Positions 17,423 through 26,603 are shown, counted from the first letter of the stretch. The stretch is DNA of 34,786 bases from an uncultured Rhodospirillales bacterium (GCA_903891315.1 CAITEF010000050.1:1-34786); one strand, 5' to 3'. The notes: a model not told the origin generated them from the sequence alone. Program-made: numbers and translations.

Positions 17423-18982
17423 ATGGATGGTATTCGCGAACTCATTCTCCGCAAGCTTCAGGCGGTCTGGCAACGCCGCTGGATTGCGGTGGTGGCTGCC
17501 TGGGTGGTCTGCGCGGCTGGCTGGGCCGGGGTGATGACGATCCCCAACCAGTATGAGTCAAGCGCCCGTCTCTTCGTCGATTCCGACGCCGTGCTGACCC
17601 CGCTGCTGCGCGGCGTGTCTCTGGACACTTCGGGGAACAATGAACTCGACACGCTGCAGCGCACTTTGCTCAGCCGCCCCAATCTGGAGCGGCTGATCTC
17701 GAAAACCGATCTGGAGCTCAGCCTCACCGGTCCAGCGGACAAGGAGCGGCTGGTGCAGTCGTTGGCAAGTGCGATTCGCATCGCCCCGCAGACCAAGAAT
17801 CTGTTCACCATCTCCTACCGCAATTCCAATCCGAAGCTCGCGCTGGACGTGGTGCAAAATGTGCTGACCACCTTCCTTGAAAGCCGGGTTGGCACCAGCC
17901 GTGCGGATATCGAAAACGCGCAGAACTTCATCTCCTCGCAGATCGACAATTACGAACGCCAATTGCGTGACGCCGAACGCAAGCGCGCCGAATTTCGGGT
18001 GAAATACATCGATCTTCTGCCAGGTGATGGCGGCGTGTCGCGCTACGAGATGGCCACCGAGCAGGTGCGCAGGATGCGCGGTGTGCTGGAGGATGCGCGC
18101 AATCGCCAAGCCGCCATCGCCAAGGCGCTGAGTGCGACGCCCCCAATGCTGCAGGCCGAACAGGTGGCGGCGATGCAAGGTGGTGGCGGTGGTGGCGGCA
18201 ATCCCGAATTGGCGGCGGCCGAGCGCCGGCTGTCCGAACTCAAGCTGCGCTTCACCGACGAATATCCTGATGTGATCGCGCAGAAGCGCCTGATCGAGGC
18301 GCTGCGTTCGGGGCAGATTTCCTCCCCCAGCGCCGCGGCACCCTCGGTGCCGCGACCGGTCACACAGGCAAACCCACAGGGCGGTCGTCAGGTGCCGAAC
18401 CCGGTCTACGAGCAGCTCAAGGTACGCCTGGTGGAAAACGAGGCGGCGATTGCATCCATCGAACGCCAGATCAGCGAAGCCGACCGTGATCGCGGTCGCT
18501 TGGAAGAGATCGCCCGCGGAGCGCCCGGATTGCAGGCGGAGTTCATCAATCTCAACCGCGACTATGACGTCGTGCGCAGGAATTACGACGAGTTGCTCTC
18601 GCGTCGCGAACAGATGCGTATCGCCTCTGCGGCCGACTCTGAAGCCAACAAGGTGAAGGTGCAGATCATCGACCCGCCGCTGCGGCCTCGCACCCCGGTG
18701 GCACCGAAACGTGAGTTGCTCCTCTCCGCGGTGCTCCTTGCGGGTGTGGCGGCTGGCGTTGTGCTGGCACTGCTGCTCAACGAGGTCGACACGTCGTTTC
18801 AGAGTGTTGACGATTTGCGGGTGCTCGGCCTCCCGGTGGTCGGCGGTATTTCGGTGATCGCCGTGGCCATCCCGGCTTGGCGACGGGTGTTCAGCATCGG
18901 AACCGTGGCAACGGCGATGCTGATGTTGTGTGCAATCTATGGCGGGTTGATCTATCGCCTGTCGCAGGCAGGTGTGGTTTGA
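17423..18982 (+). CDS. polysaccharide chain-length determinant (Wzz family), XrtA-associated
   Basis: 519 residue inner-membrane co-polymerase. The first transmembrane helix is at about 19-37 (RWIAVVAAWVVCAAGWAG). A long periplasmic coiled-coil region follows, with QIDNYERQLRDAERKRAEFR and a glycine run of seven residues near 210-217. The C-terminal helices begin LLLSAVLLAGVAAGVVLALLL, and a further hydrophobic helix closes the protein. The conserved PPLRPRTPVAPKR motif precedes the second helix. There is no kinase domain; that function is in the next gene. Starts 12 bp after the Wza-like gene. Sets polymer length and couples to the tyrosine kinase by family knowledge. Confidence 0.92.
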   Translation: MDGIRELILRKLQAVWQRRWIAVVAAWVVCAAGWAGVMTIPNQYESSARLFVDSDAVLTPLLRGVSLDTSGNNELDTLQRTLLSRPNLERLISKTDLELSLTGPADKERLVQSLASAIRIAPQTKNLFTISYRNSNPKLALDVVQNVLTTFLESRVGTSRADIENAQNFISSQIDNYERQLRDAERKRAEFRVKYIDLLPGDGGVSRYEMATEQVRRMRGVLEDARNRQAAIAKALSATPPMLQAEQVAAMQGGGGGGGNPELAAAERRLSELKLRFTDEYPDVIAQKRLIEALRSGQISSPSAAAPSVPRPVTQANPQGGRQVPNPVYEQLKVRLVENEAAIASIERQISEADRDRGRLEEIARGAPGLQAEFINLNRDYDVVRRNYDELLSRREQMRIASAADSEANKVKVQIIDPPLRPRTPVAPKRELLLSAVLLAGVAAGVVLALLLNEVDTSFQSVDDLRVLGLPVVGGISVIAVAIPAWRRVFSIGTVATAMLMLCAIYGGLIYRLSQAGVV

Positions 18983-19887
18983 GCGACTCTGACAAGTCAG
19001 CACATATGGCCGAACGCGCGGCCGCGCGGCTGGCCGCTATGTCCGATTCCGCTGCCGCACTGGCATCGTCAAAACCGGCTTCGCCACCCGCACCGCCGGG
19101 CATGGCGTCGATCCTGCGCGACAGCGACCCGGTGACGCCGGATTTCTCCGCCGAGCCGCCCACTGAGATCGTCAATATCGGCACGCTGCTCGCGGCCGGC
19201 ATGGTGGTCAGCGGCACCAACCGCACCCGTATCTCCGAGGAATACCGCATCGCGGTCAGTCGCATCCTGCGCAACTCGGTGCGACGCAATCCGAACGCCC
19301 AGAAGGGCGAGCTGATCATGGTGACCAGCGCGCGACCGGGCGAGGGGAAAAGCTTCACCGCGCTCAACTTGGCCGGCGCCATCGCGCACAATGTGATGCG
19401 GCCAACCGTGCTGGTCGATGTCGATTTCAAGAAGCGCTCACTGACCCATCTGCTGCGATTGTCCGACCGCAAGGGCCTGCTCGACGTGGCCTCCACCGGA
19501 CGTGTCTCGGCGGAAAGCCTGATCATCCCGACCGCGATCGACCATTTGTCGATTCTGCCGGTCGGTCGTGACGCTGGTGACCTTGAGGGCGGGCTGGAAC
19601 GTCGACCGGTGTCGCAGGTCATCGACTACCTCGCCAGCCGTTTCCCGGAATGTCTGTTCATCCTCGATCTGCCGCCTTGCCTGTCGACGTCGGACCCCAG
19701 CACGCTGGCACCGGTGGTCAATGAGGCGATTATGGTGGTCGAAGCCGAACGAACGCAACGCGCGGAAGTCGAATCGGCGCTTGATCTGATAAAGCTGTGT
19801 CCGAAGGTCACGGTGCTTCTCAACAAAATCCGCACCACGCGGCGGAACACTTTTGGAGCCTATGATTATTATGGTTCCTATTCCTGA
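18979..19887 (+). CDS. XrtA-associated tyrosine autokinase (BY-kinase)
   Basis: 302 residue cytoplasmic bacterial tyrosine kinase. Walker A is SARPGEGKS at 117-125, Walker A' is VLVDVDFKK at 144-152 and Walker B is FILDLPP at 227-233. The C-terminal tyrosine cluster YDYYGSYS holds Tyr295, 297, 298 and 301, the expected autophosphorylation sites. I prefer the TTG at 18979, which overlaps the previous stop as TTGA and has AGG 6 bases upstream. It gives an N-terminus ending in AERAAARL, which resembles the family's ERAAARL box. An ATG at 19006 gives a product nine residues shorter. Works with the chain-length protein; the phosphatase domain encoded at 3968 could reverse its phosphorylation (inferred). 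Confidence 0.88.
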   Translation: MSDSDKSAHMAERAAARLAAMSDSAAALASSKPASPPAPPGMASILRDSDPVTPDFSAEPPTEIVNIGTLLAAGMVVSGTNRTRISEEYRIAVSRILRNSVRRNPNAQKGELIMVTSARPGEGKSFTALNLAGAIAHNVMRPTVLVDVDFKKRSLTHLLRLSDRKGLLDVASTGRVSAESLIIPTAIDHLSILPVGRDAGDLEGGLERRPVSQVIDYLASRFPECLFILDLPPCLSTSDPSTLAPVVNEAIMVVEAERTQRAEVESALDLIKLCPKVTVLLNKIRTTRRNTFGAYDYYGSYS

Positions 19888-21628
19888 GCGTTTCGCCATC
19901 CGCCGGACCCTGTGTGCTGCGACAACGGCGCTGCCGGTGCTGGCATATGCACTGGTCTGTCTGCCCGCCGCGGCACAAACGCTGACACAATCGGCGGCCC
20001 AATCGACCAATTCGTCGACATTGCCGGGCAGCACCTTCAATGGCGGGCTCGGCATTGGCGTGCCGCAGAACACCGCGCTCGGTGGCGGTCTGGTCAATCT
20101 GCGCGATTTGGTGGACAGCCCGGTGCTGCAGGGCCAGGAGCGGCAATTCCAGTGGAATGCCAGCATCGCCGCCTATGCCGGCTACACCGACAATGTCGGT
20201 CAGAGCGGTGGCGGGTATGCGCAAGGCAATCAGATTGCCAGCACCGAGGAACACATCACGCCTTCCATCGGCGTGACGATGGATGCCAACCATCTCACCG
20301 GCTCGCTGACGTATTCACCGGATTTCCGCTTCTACAACGATGCGCCTCGCTACAACCGGATTTCACAGAATCTCGGCGCGCAGGCTCTGGCCACGTTGGT
20401 GGAAGACCAGCTCTTCGTGCAGGCCACTGCCGGGGCCGGCCTGGCATCCGCCTCGCCGCTGTCGACCTACAACAACAACCGGTTGATCAGCAATCAGTCG
20501 CAGACCCAGGTCTACAGCTACAGCATCATGCCGTATCTCGTGCACCGGTTTGGCGACTTCGCCACATTGCGGGCGAGCTACGCCTATTCCGGCAGCACGT
20601 TCGACAACAGCGCTTACAACAACACGGTGCCGAACAACGCCAATGCACGGCTGAACAATTCCGGCTCCGCCACGCAGACCGAAGATGTCCAGCTGACCAG
20701 CGGCGCGGATTTCGAGACGTTCAATCACGCGCTGGAAGCTTCCTCCAGCCAGTTCCTGGGCGGGGGTTCCGAGCGTGGCGGCTATCGCAACTCGGTGACC
20801 TACACGCTGAACTACGCGCTCAATCGCTTCATCACGCTGATAGGAACGATTGGCTATGAAAGCGTGCATTATTCCGGCACCAATATCGGCGGCGTGCAGA
20901 CCAGCCGGGACTACAGCAGCAACGGCCTGATCGGCCAGGCCGGGGTGAAATACACGCCCAACGAGGACAGCGATCTGTCCGTGCTCTACGGCCATATCGA
21001 TGGCGGTGACAGCCTGACCGCGACGGGCAATCTGCGACCGACCGGGCGGCTGAGTCTCTCGCTGACCAGTTCCACCGCACTCACCACCAACGGCCAGGAC
21101 GCGTCGTTCGGCGGCGTGGGTTCTTTGAATGGCGGTGGTCTTGGTGCCCCATCTGGCGTGCCGACCGCCTATGGATTTGGCGCTTACGGTGCCAACAACC
21201 AGCTTTACCGGCTGACCCGCACCTCAGGCTCGGCGATCTATGCGCTTGATCGTGACAGTTTCGGGCTGACCTTGTCCTACAGCCAGACGTCTAGCCCGAA
21301 CGCCACGGCGGCGGGCGTGAAATCTGGCTTGGTTGCCGGGTCGTCGACCAACAGCCTGGCCTCGCTGACATGGCAGCACACCCTGACCGAGGATATTTCA
21401 AGCAGCGTGGGCGTGAATTACGGTCAAAGCCGGTACAATGGCCGGTCCCAGCCGATCTCCGGGGCCACGGTGCGGGTGAGTGATCAGATCAATCAAAGCC
21501 TGTCCGCCCAGCTGCTCTACACCTATGCCCGCGAGCAAGGCTATCTGCGCAGCCAGTTTGGCGCGGTGCCTTCCAATCAGGTACAGTCCAGCAATGAAGT
21601 TCTTGTGGGTCTGATCCAGACTTTTTAA
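19862..21628 (+). CDS. outer-membrane beta-barrel protein, PEP-CTERM system-associated
   Basis: About 588 residues. An N-terminal signal peptide (RRTLCAATTALPVLAYALVCLPAAAQ, with an AxA cleavage site) precedes a sequence full of alternating hydrophobic/polar strands rich in Tyr, Asn, Ser and Gly. It ends VLVGLIQTF, and the terminal phenylalanine is the usual signal for outer-membrane barrel assembly. In XrtA loci this gene follows the kinase, as here, and is thought to help export. The first codons overlap the kinase gene by 26 bp. ATG 19862 has GGAG only 3 bases upstream and ATG 19871 has it 12 bases upstream, so the exact start is unsettled. Confidence 0.88.
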   Translation: MIIMVPIPERFAIRRTLCAATTALPVLAYALVCLPAAAQTLTQSAAQSTNSSTLPGSTFNGGLGIGVPQNTALGGGLVNLRDLVDSPVLQGQERQFQWNASIAAYAGYTDNVGQSGGGYAQGNQIASTEEHITPSIGVTMDANHLTGSLTYSPDFRFYNDAPRYNRISQNLGAQALATLVEDQLFVQATAGAGLASASPLSTYNNNRLISNQSQTQVYSYSIMPYLVHRFGDFATLRASYAYSGSTFDNSAYNNTVPNNANARLNNSGSATQTEDVQLTSGADFETFNHALEASSSQFLGGGSERGGYRNSVTYTLNYALNRFITLIGTIGYESVHYSGTNIGGVQTSRDYSSNGLIGQAGVKYTPNEDSDLSVLYGHIDGGDSLTATGNLRPTGRLSLSLTSSTALTTNGQDASFGGVGSLNGGGLGAPSGVPTAYGFGAYGANNQLYRLTRTSGSAIYALDRDSFGLTLSYSQTSSPNATAAGVKSGLVAGSSTNSLASLTWQHTLTEDISSSVGVNYGQSRYNGRSQPISGATVRVSDQINQSLSAQLLYTYAREQGYLRSQFGAVPSNQVQSSNEVLVGLIQTF

Positions 21629-21732
21629 CCGAACTTTGGCATCGTGCCGGTTGTCGATGGCAGGAAGTTGGGGATTCGTTTCCCGCTGCCTGACATCCCG
21701 CGATCGGGCGCGAATTGCGCCAGGAGAGAACG

Positions 21733-22764
21733 ATGTATGAGAAATACTACAATCTGCGCAGTGTGCCGTTCCAGCTCACGCCGGATATCAAGTATTTCTT
21801 TGGCTCAAAGGGTCATAGCCGCGCAATCGCGCATCTGATCTACGGCCTGTCGCAGGGTGAGGGCTTTATCGTCATCACCGGCGAGGTCGGCGCGGGCAAG
21901 ACCACGCTGGTCGAACGCCTGTGGTCGCAGCTTGACCGCGACACCTACACGATCGGCCGCATCGCCACCACGCAAGTCTCCGGCGAGGATTTGTTCCGTC
22001 TGGCGATGGCGGGATTCGGACTGCATGATGAGTCGACCGGCAGAGCCAATCTATTGCGCCGGTTCGACGAATTGCTGCAGGAGCATCAGGCCGCTGGGCG
22101 GCACTGCCTGCTGGTGGTCGATGAGGTGCAGAACCTGTCGCTCGCCGCGTTGGAAGAGCTGCGCATGCTGTCCAACATGACCAGCAAAGGCGGTGGCGCG
22201 TTGCAGACCATCCTGCTCGGCCAGCCGCAGTTCCGCAAAACCCTGGCCGGTCCCGATCTCGACCAGCTGCGCCAGCGCGTGCTCGCCTCCTACCATCTCG
22301 GCCCGCTGACCGAGGAGGAGACCCGCTCCTATATCGAGCATCGGATGAAGACCGCCGGCTGGGAAGGTCGCCCGGCTTGGGAAGAGGCGGCCTTTGCCGC
22401 GATTTTCCAGCACACGGACGGCATTCCGCGTCGGATCAACCGGCTGTGCGCGCGCGCGCTGATGCATGGCGCGCTTGATGAGCAGGAGACCATCACGCTT
22501 GCGATGATCGAGACCACAGCGGCCGAACTTGACGAGGATCTGCGCGCTGGGACCGCCGAAGAGGCGGGCGGGCCGCCGGGCGAGATGATGTCGGCCCGCG
22601 GGGGTCCTGGGATGATCATGGGCGGGATCGATCTCGGCGTCGCCGACCAGCGCCTGCTCGGTCATTTGGTCGCGCGGGTGAGTGCCTTGGAAGAACGTCT
22701 GGCCCGTCGTGAGCAGATGTTCCAGCGGCTTTCCAATTTGTTCAGCAGCGAGCAAGGCGGCTGA
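21733..22764 (+). CDS. XrtA/PEP-CTERM system-associated ATPase
   Basis: 343 residue AAA-type ATPase related to ExeA/GspA. MYEKYYNLRSVPFQLTPD and FFGSKGHSRAIAHL open the protein. Walker A is GEVGAGKTT at 50-58, and Walker B is LLVVDEVQNLS near 120. The arginine-rich sensor segment GIPRRINRLCARALM lies around 240. The C-terminal tail has a coiled-coil-like stretch (ARVSALEERLARREQMFQRL). ATG at 21733 has AGGAG 6 bases upstream. A perfect 5 bp GC hairpin (21707-21721) ends directly before this ribosome binding site and could affect access to it. By family it is always found with exosortase A; its exact role is unknown. Confidence 0.92.
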   Translation: MYEKYYNLRSVPFQLTPDIKYFFGSKGHSRAIAHLIYGLSQGEGFIVITGEVGAGKTTLVERLWSQLDRDTYTIGRIATTQVSGEDLFRLAMAGFGLHDESTGRANLLRRFDELLQEHQAAGRHCLLVVDEVQNLSLAALEELRMLSNMTSKGGGALQTILLGQPQFRKTLAGPDLDQLRQRVLASYHLGPLTEEETRSYIEHRMKTAGWEGRPAWEEAAFAAIFQHTDGIPRRINRLCARALMHGALDEQETITLAMIETTAAELDEDLRAGTAEEAGGPPGEMMSARGGPGMIMGGIDLGVADQRLLGHLVARVSALEERLARREQMFQRLSNLFSSEQGG

Positions 22765-22766
22765 CA

Positions 22767-23663
22767 ATGTCAGCCCCCCTCCCCTCGCCTTTGGTGCATG
22801 CCCAGGTGGCGCATGCCCAGGTGGCGCATGCAATGACGGTGGATGTGGAGGATTATTTCCACGTCCAGGCGTTCGCGGGCGTGATCGACCCGGCGAACTG
22901 GGACAGCCTGCCGCGGCGGGTTGAGGCGAACACCGACCGCATCCTGGCGTTGCTTGACGCAAAGGGCGTCAAGGCGACGATGTTCACCTTGGGCTGGGTG
23001 GCCGAGCGGCATCCGCAGATTGTCCGCCGGATCGTGGCCGCTGGGCATGAACTGGCCAGCCACGGTTATGGCCATCAGCGGGTCGACGTGATCGGTCCCG
23101 AGGCATTCCGTGCCGATATCAGCCGGGCACGCGCGCTGCTGGAGGATATTGGCGGGGTGGCGGTGCGTGGCTATCGGGCGCCGACCTTCTCGATCGGGCC
23201 GCATACGCCATGGGCCTATGACATCCTCGCCGAGACCGGACACGCCTATTCATCGAGCCTCTACCCGGTGCGCCACGATCTTTACGGCGCGCCGGACGCG
23301 CCGCGTTTCCCGTATCGACCGGGCGATGGTCGGATTTGCGAGCTGCCGATGAGCACGGTCGATCTGTTCGGCCAGAATCTTCCGGTCTCCGGCGGCGGCT
23401 ATTTTCGCCTGTTGCCCTACGCGCTCTACCGCTTCGGCTTTTCGCGGTTTGCGGCAAGCACCGGCCAGTCTGGTATTTTCTACACCCACCCCTGGGAGAT
23501 CGACCCCGGTCAGCCGCGCATTGCCAACGCCTCGCGTCTGTCGAAATTCCGGCATTATCTGAATCTTCATCGTTGTGCGGGCCGTCTGCAGTCGCTGCTG
23601 GCTGATTTTGTTTGGGACAGGGTGGACCGGGTCTATGCCGGGGCGATAGACCGCACGGCATGA
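22767..23663 (+). CDS. XrtA system polysaccharide deacetylase (DUF3473 group)
   Basis: 298 residue NodB-type deacetylase. The motifs are TVDVEDYFHVQAF (catalytic/metal Asp), ELASHGYGHQRV (metal histidines), RGYRAPTFSIG and FYTHPWEID, and the C-terminal part matches the DUF3473 extension of the exosortase-linked group. The start at 22767 is supported by AAGGCGG with a 7 base spacer and lies 2 bp after the ATPase stop. It adds about 22 residues before the conserved core, including the repeated HAQVAHAQVAHA made by a 15 bp tandem repeat. An ATG at 22833 would start at the core but has no good ribosome binding site. Probably deacetylates N-acetyl sugars of the polymer. Confidence 0.9.
   Translation: MSAPLPSPLVHAQVAHAQVAHAMTVDVEDYFHVQAFAGVIDPANWDSLPRRVEANTDRILALLDAKGVKATMFTLGWVAERHPQIVRRIVAAGHELASHGYGHQRVDVIGPEAFRADISRARALLEDIGGVAVRGYRAPTFSIGPHTPWAYDILAETGHAYSSSLYPVRHDLYGAPDAPRFPYRPGDGRICELPMSTVDLFGQNLPVSGGGYFRLLPYALYRFGFSRFAASTGQSGIFYTHPWEIDPGQPRIANASRLSKFRHYLNLHRCAGRLQSLLADFVWDRVDRVYAGAIDRTA
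22796..22831 (+). repeat. 15 bp tandem repeat, about 2.4 units, inside the deacetylase 5' end
   Basis: The unit GCATGCCCAGGTGGC occurs at 22796-22810 and 22811-22825 and is followed by GCATGC. The two full copies are identical. Because the unit is a multiple of three, changes in copy number would alter the length of the HAQVA-repeat N-terminus without shifting the frame. Each unit contains the palindrome GCATGC. Confidence 0.9.
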
Positions 23664-24700
23664 CCACGATCTGCACCCAGCATGACCCGTCCGCCGACGC
23701 GGAATGGGACGATTTTGTCGCCCGCCATCCGGACGGCACCTTCTTCCACCGCGCCGCCTGGGCGCATGTGCTGCGAACGGCGTTCGGCCACAATCCGCAT
23801 TTCCTGGTCGCCCGCCGGGCCGGTGCCATCGTCGGCGTGCTGCCGCTGGCGCATCAGATGAGCCTGATCTTTGGCCAATCGCTGATTTCGCTGCCGTTCT
23901 GTGTCTATGGCGGGCCTTTGGTCGCCGACGAAGCGGCCGGGATCGCGTTGCGCGAGGCCGCCGAGGCGTTGATGCGCAAGCTCGGCCTGTCGGTGATGGA
24001 ATGGCGCACCCGCGAAGCCTCCCCTGCCCTCACACCCGGTTGGCAGGCGCGCGACGATCTTTACGTGACGTTCCGCAAGCCGATCTCGGCGGATGACGAC
24101 GCCAATCTGAAAGCCATCCCGCGCAAGCAGCGCGCGGTGGTACGCAAGGGCATCGATGGCGGGCTGACCTCCATCGTTGATCAGGACACCGACCGCCTGC
24201 ACCGCATCTATGCCGAAAGCGTGCGCAATCTCGGAACGCCCGTCTTTTCAAGGCGGTATTTCAGCATCCTCAAACAGACCTTTGGCGCCGAGATGGATGT
24301 TCTCACCGTGATGGAAGACGACCAGCCGCGCGCCTCGGTGCTGAATTTCTACTGGCGCGACGAGGTGCTGCCCTATTACGGCGGCGGCACGGCGGCGGCA
24401 CGGGCGTGTCACGCCAATGATTTCATGTATTGGGACGTGATGCGCCACGCTGCCCGTCGCGGCTGTCGGCTGTTCGATTACGGCCGCAGCAAAGTCGGCA
24501 CCGGGGCTTATTCCTTCAAGAAAAATTGGGGATTCACGCCAGAGCCCCTGCCCTATCGGTTCTTCCTGGCGCCGGGCGTTGCAATTCCCGATCACAATCC
24601 GCTCAATCCGAAATATCGTCTGTTCATCGCGGCATGGAAGAAACTGCCGTTGCCAATTGCCAACCTGATTGGGCCGGCCATCGTGCGGGGCCTCGGCTAG
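23660..24700 (+). CDS. FemAB-like GNAT-fold protein, XrtA/PEP-CTERM-associated
   Basis: 346 residue protein of the FemAB-related group that accompanies exosortase A. DGTFFHRAAWAHVLRTAFGH, LPLAHQMSLIFG, IPRKQRAVVRKG and LFDYGRSKVGTGAYSFKKNWGF are recognisable family segments, and the last is the conserved C-terminal acyl-acceptor region. The ATG at 23660 overlaps the deacetylase stop as ATGA, while the open frame to 23612 lies inside the deacetylase gene. Its reaction is not established; relatives transfer aminoacyl groups from tRNA or acyl groups. The operon context suggests it modifies the polysaccharide or its lipid carrier. Confidence 0.88.
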   Translation: MTTICTQHDPSADAEWDDFVARHPDGTFFHRAAWAHVLRTAFGHNPHFLVARRAGAIVGVLPLAHQMSLIFGQSLISLPFCVYGGPLVADEAAGIALREAAEALMRKLGLSVMEWRTREASPALTPGWQARDDLYVTFRKPISADDDANLKAIPRKQRAVVRKGIDGGLTSIVDQDTDRLHRIYAESVRNLGTPVFSRRYFSILKQTFGAEMDVLTVMEDDQPRASVLNFYWRDEVLPYYGGGTAAARACHANDFMYWDVMRHAARRGCRLFDYGRSKVGTGAYSFKKNWGFTPEPLPYRFFLAPGVAIPDHNPLNPKYRLFIAAWKKLPLPIANLIGPAIVRGLG

Positions 24701-24730
24701 AGATTTCATCTGCATCGGAGACCACACCGC

Positions 24731-26266
24731 ATGACCGCTGACGCCAAGGCCGCCTCCCCTCTCGCCGAACTCGACCGGCTCGGCCCGGTGGCGCTGCTGA
24801 TCGGCGTGATCACGCTGCTGTTGCTCGCCGCCTTCCAGGATGAGAGCCGGGCGGCGGTGCAGGTCTGGATCGACAGCACCGCTTATGGGCATTGCTTCTT
24901 CGTAGCACCAATCGCCGCCTATCTTGCCTGGGAGCGGCGTGACGCGATTGCGGCGACCACGGTGCGCCCGCTGCCCTGGCTGGCGCTGTTGGCGCTCCCC
25001 GGCGCGCTGGTGTGGTTCGCCGTCGAGCGGTTGGGCATCATGGAAGGCCAGCAACTGGTCGCCATGACCGGGCTGCAGTTGATCTGCCTCGCCGCCTTGG
25101 GCTGGCAGCGCTATCGTGCGCTGTCGGTGCCGCTGCTCTATCTGTTCTTCCTGGTGCCGTTTGGCGCCTTCCTCACCTCGGCGCTGCAGAATTTCACCCT
25201 CCAATTCATCCTGGTCGGCCTCGATCTGCTGGGGCTGCCAAATTCCTCCGACGGGATGCTGATCACCATCCCGGAAGGCCGCTTCCTGGTGGCCGAGGCC
25301 TGCGCGGGGCTGCGCTTCCTGATCGCCTCGATTGCTTTCGGGGCCCTCTATGCCTGCCTGATCTACAGCAGCATCTACAAACGCGTGCTGTTCATCGCGG
25401 CCTCGATTGTCATCCCGGTGGTGGCGAACGGGTTTCGCGGCCTGGGCACGGTCTATCTCGGCCACGTCCTCGGCAGCGCCGAGGCGGCAGCGGTGGACCA
25501 CGTGCTGTATGGCTGGGTGTTTTTCAGCATCGTGATCCTAATGCTGATCGGTGCCGGATTGCCGTTCCGCGAGGATGAAAACCTGCCGCCTACCCCGGAG
25601 GCCGCGCCGCCCACGCCGCCCGCCACATTGCGCCACGCCGCACTTGCTGGTGGGATGACGCTTGCGTTGTTCTGCTTGCCCAGCCTCGCCTCTGCGCTTG
25701 CGGTGCGCACAACCACCCCTGCCCTGCCGCCGGTTGGCGCGACGGACAGTATCGCCGGATGTTTCCCGGCCCAGGGCGGCCCGCAAGCACAGGCTGGCTC
25801 ACTGGTCTGGAGCTACACCTGCCCGGTCGCTGCCGGTCCGGTCGACCATCTGGTGCTGCGGATCAACCTGTTGTCACGCTACGCCAGCCCCGGCACCGTG
25901 CTGCGGCTGCGGCGTGAGGCCACCGGTGAGATCGGGGCCGAGGATGTCAACACCTATGCCTATTCCGGCGGGACGGATGCCGCTTGGACCGGAGTTGAGA
26001 CCACCGAGCCCGATCGGGTGGCCGCCTATGCCGCCTGGATCGACGGCCTGCCCGCGCGCGGTGGCTGGGAACTTCGAATCCGTGCCGCCTTGGCCAGCCT
26101 GTCGCCGACCGGCCGCCCGCCGGTGGTGATCACCATCAGCTCACCGGACAGCGTCACCGCTCTCAGCCCGCAGGACCGCAATTCGCTGCGCAACGGCGTG
26201 GCGGGGCTGGTCAATCTCAATCGCGGTATGTCCGCCACCGCCGCCCGAATCGTCAGCCAACCCTGA
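24731..26266 (+). CDS. xrtA: exosortase A with C-terminal periplasmic domain
   Basis: 511 residue inner-membrane protease/transpeptidase. About eight hydrophobic helices fill residues 17-277. The catalytic triad of the family is visible: Cys191 in EACAGLRF, Arg236 in NGFRGLG and His257 in VDHVLYGW. After a proline-rich linker (about 285-300) and another hydrophobic helix, residues 325-511 form a soluble C-terminal domain, similar in position to the EpsI domain fused to many exosortase A proteins; I did not see a strong EpsI motif. ATG at 24731 follows a GGAG 12 bases upstream. It ends the export operon, and the plasmid iterons begin about 20 bp later. It should cleave PEP-CTERM tails, but no such substrate gene is visible here. 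Confidence 0.9.
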   Translation: MTADAKAASPLAELDRLGPVALLIGVITLLLLAAFQDESRAAVQVWIDSTAYGHCFFVAPIAAYLAWERRDAIAATTVRPLPWLALLALPGALVWFAVERLGIMEGQQLVAMTGLQLICLAALGWQRYRALSVPLLYLFFLVPFGAFLTSALQNFTLQFILVGLDLLGLPNSSDGMLITIPEGRFLVAEACAGLRFLIASIAFGALYACLIYSSIYKRVLFIAASIVIPVVANGFRGLGTVYLGHVLGSAEAAAVDHVLYGWVFFSIVILMLIGAGLPFREDENLPPTPEAAPPTPPATLRHAALAGGMTLALFCLPSLASALAVRTTTPALPPVGATDSIAGCFPAQGGPQAQAGSLVWSYTCPVAAGPVDHLVLRINLLSRYASPGTVLRLRREATGEIGAEDVNTYAYSGGTDAAWTGVETTEPDRVAAYAAWIDGLPARGGWELRIRAALASLSPTGRPPVVITISSPDSVTALSPQDRNSLRNGVAGLVNLNRGMSATAARIVSQP

Positions 26267-26285
26267 TCAAGGCTGCCCGCCACGT

Positions 26286-26603
26286 GTGGACTCCTGCGAG
26301 AACGGCGTGGACTCTTGCGAGGTAACGGGCGTGGACTCTTGCGAGGCGACGGGAATTTTCGGGCCTCGCAGGGCAAAACCTCGCCGAATGTGGACTCTTG
26401 CGAGGACCTGGCGAGCGTTTGGGACGTGCGAAGGGCCCAATCGGGCGAATCCGACTCGAAAGCAGCACTCCGAAATCCGGCGTCAACGCAGGATCAACGT
26501 CTCGTGAACGTCGTGGACTGTTGCGATAAGTCTGTGGACTGTTGCGAGGTGCTCGAACGGAGAACTGCCGAGTCGCACAAACTATCCCGTGGACTGTTGC
26601 GTG
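26286..26603 (+). repeat. iteron array (seven direct copies) of the plasmid origin
   Basis: A 15 bp unit, GTGGACTCTTGCGAG, recurs in the same orientation. It occurs at 26286 (CTCCTG variant), 26307, 26331 and 26390. A second form, GTGGACTGTTGCGAK, follows at 26513, 26534 and 26589 (the last ends GTG). Start-to-start distances are 21, 24, 59, 123, 21 and 55 bp. The array lies directly upstream of the plasmid RepA gene, the usual place for Rep-binding iterons. No DnaA box was spotted by eye. Confidence 0.9.

Noticed and set aside
18178-18201. Simple repeat GGTGGCGGT in the chain-length gene as a phase-variable tract
   Set aside because: It is short, imperfect and in-frame, encoding a glycine linker; no sign of frame-shifting potential.
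26286-26603. CRISPR array
   Set aside because: The repeats are 15 bp with irregular spacing and no uniform spacers or cas genes; they fit iterons before a RepA gene.
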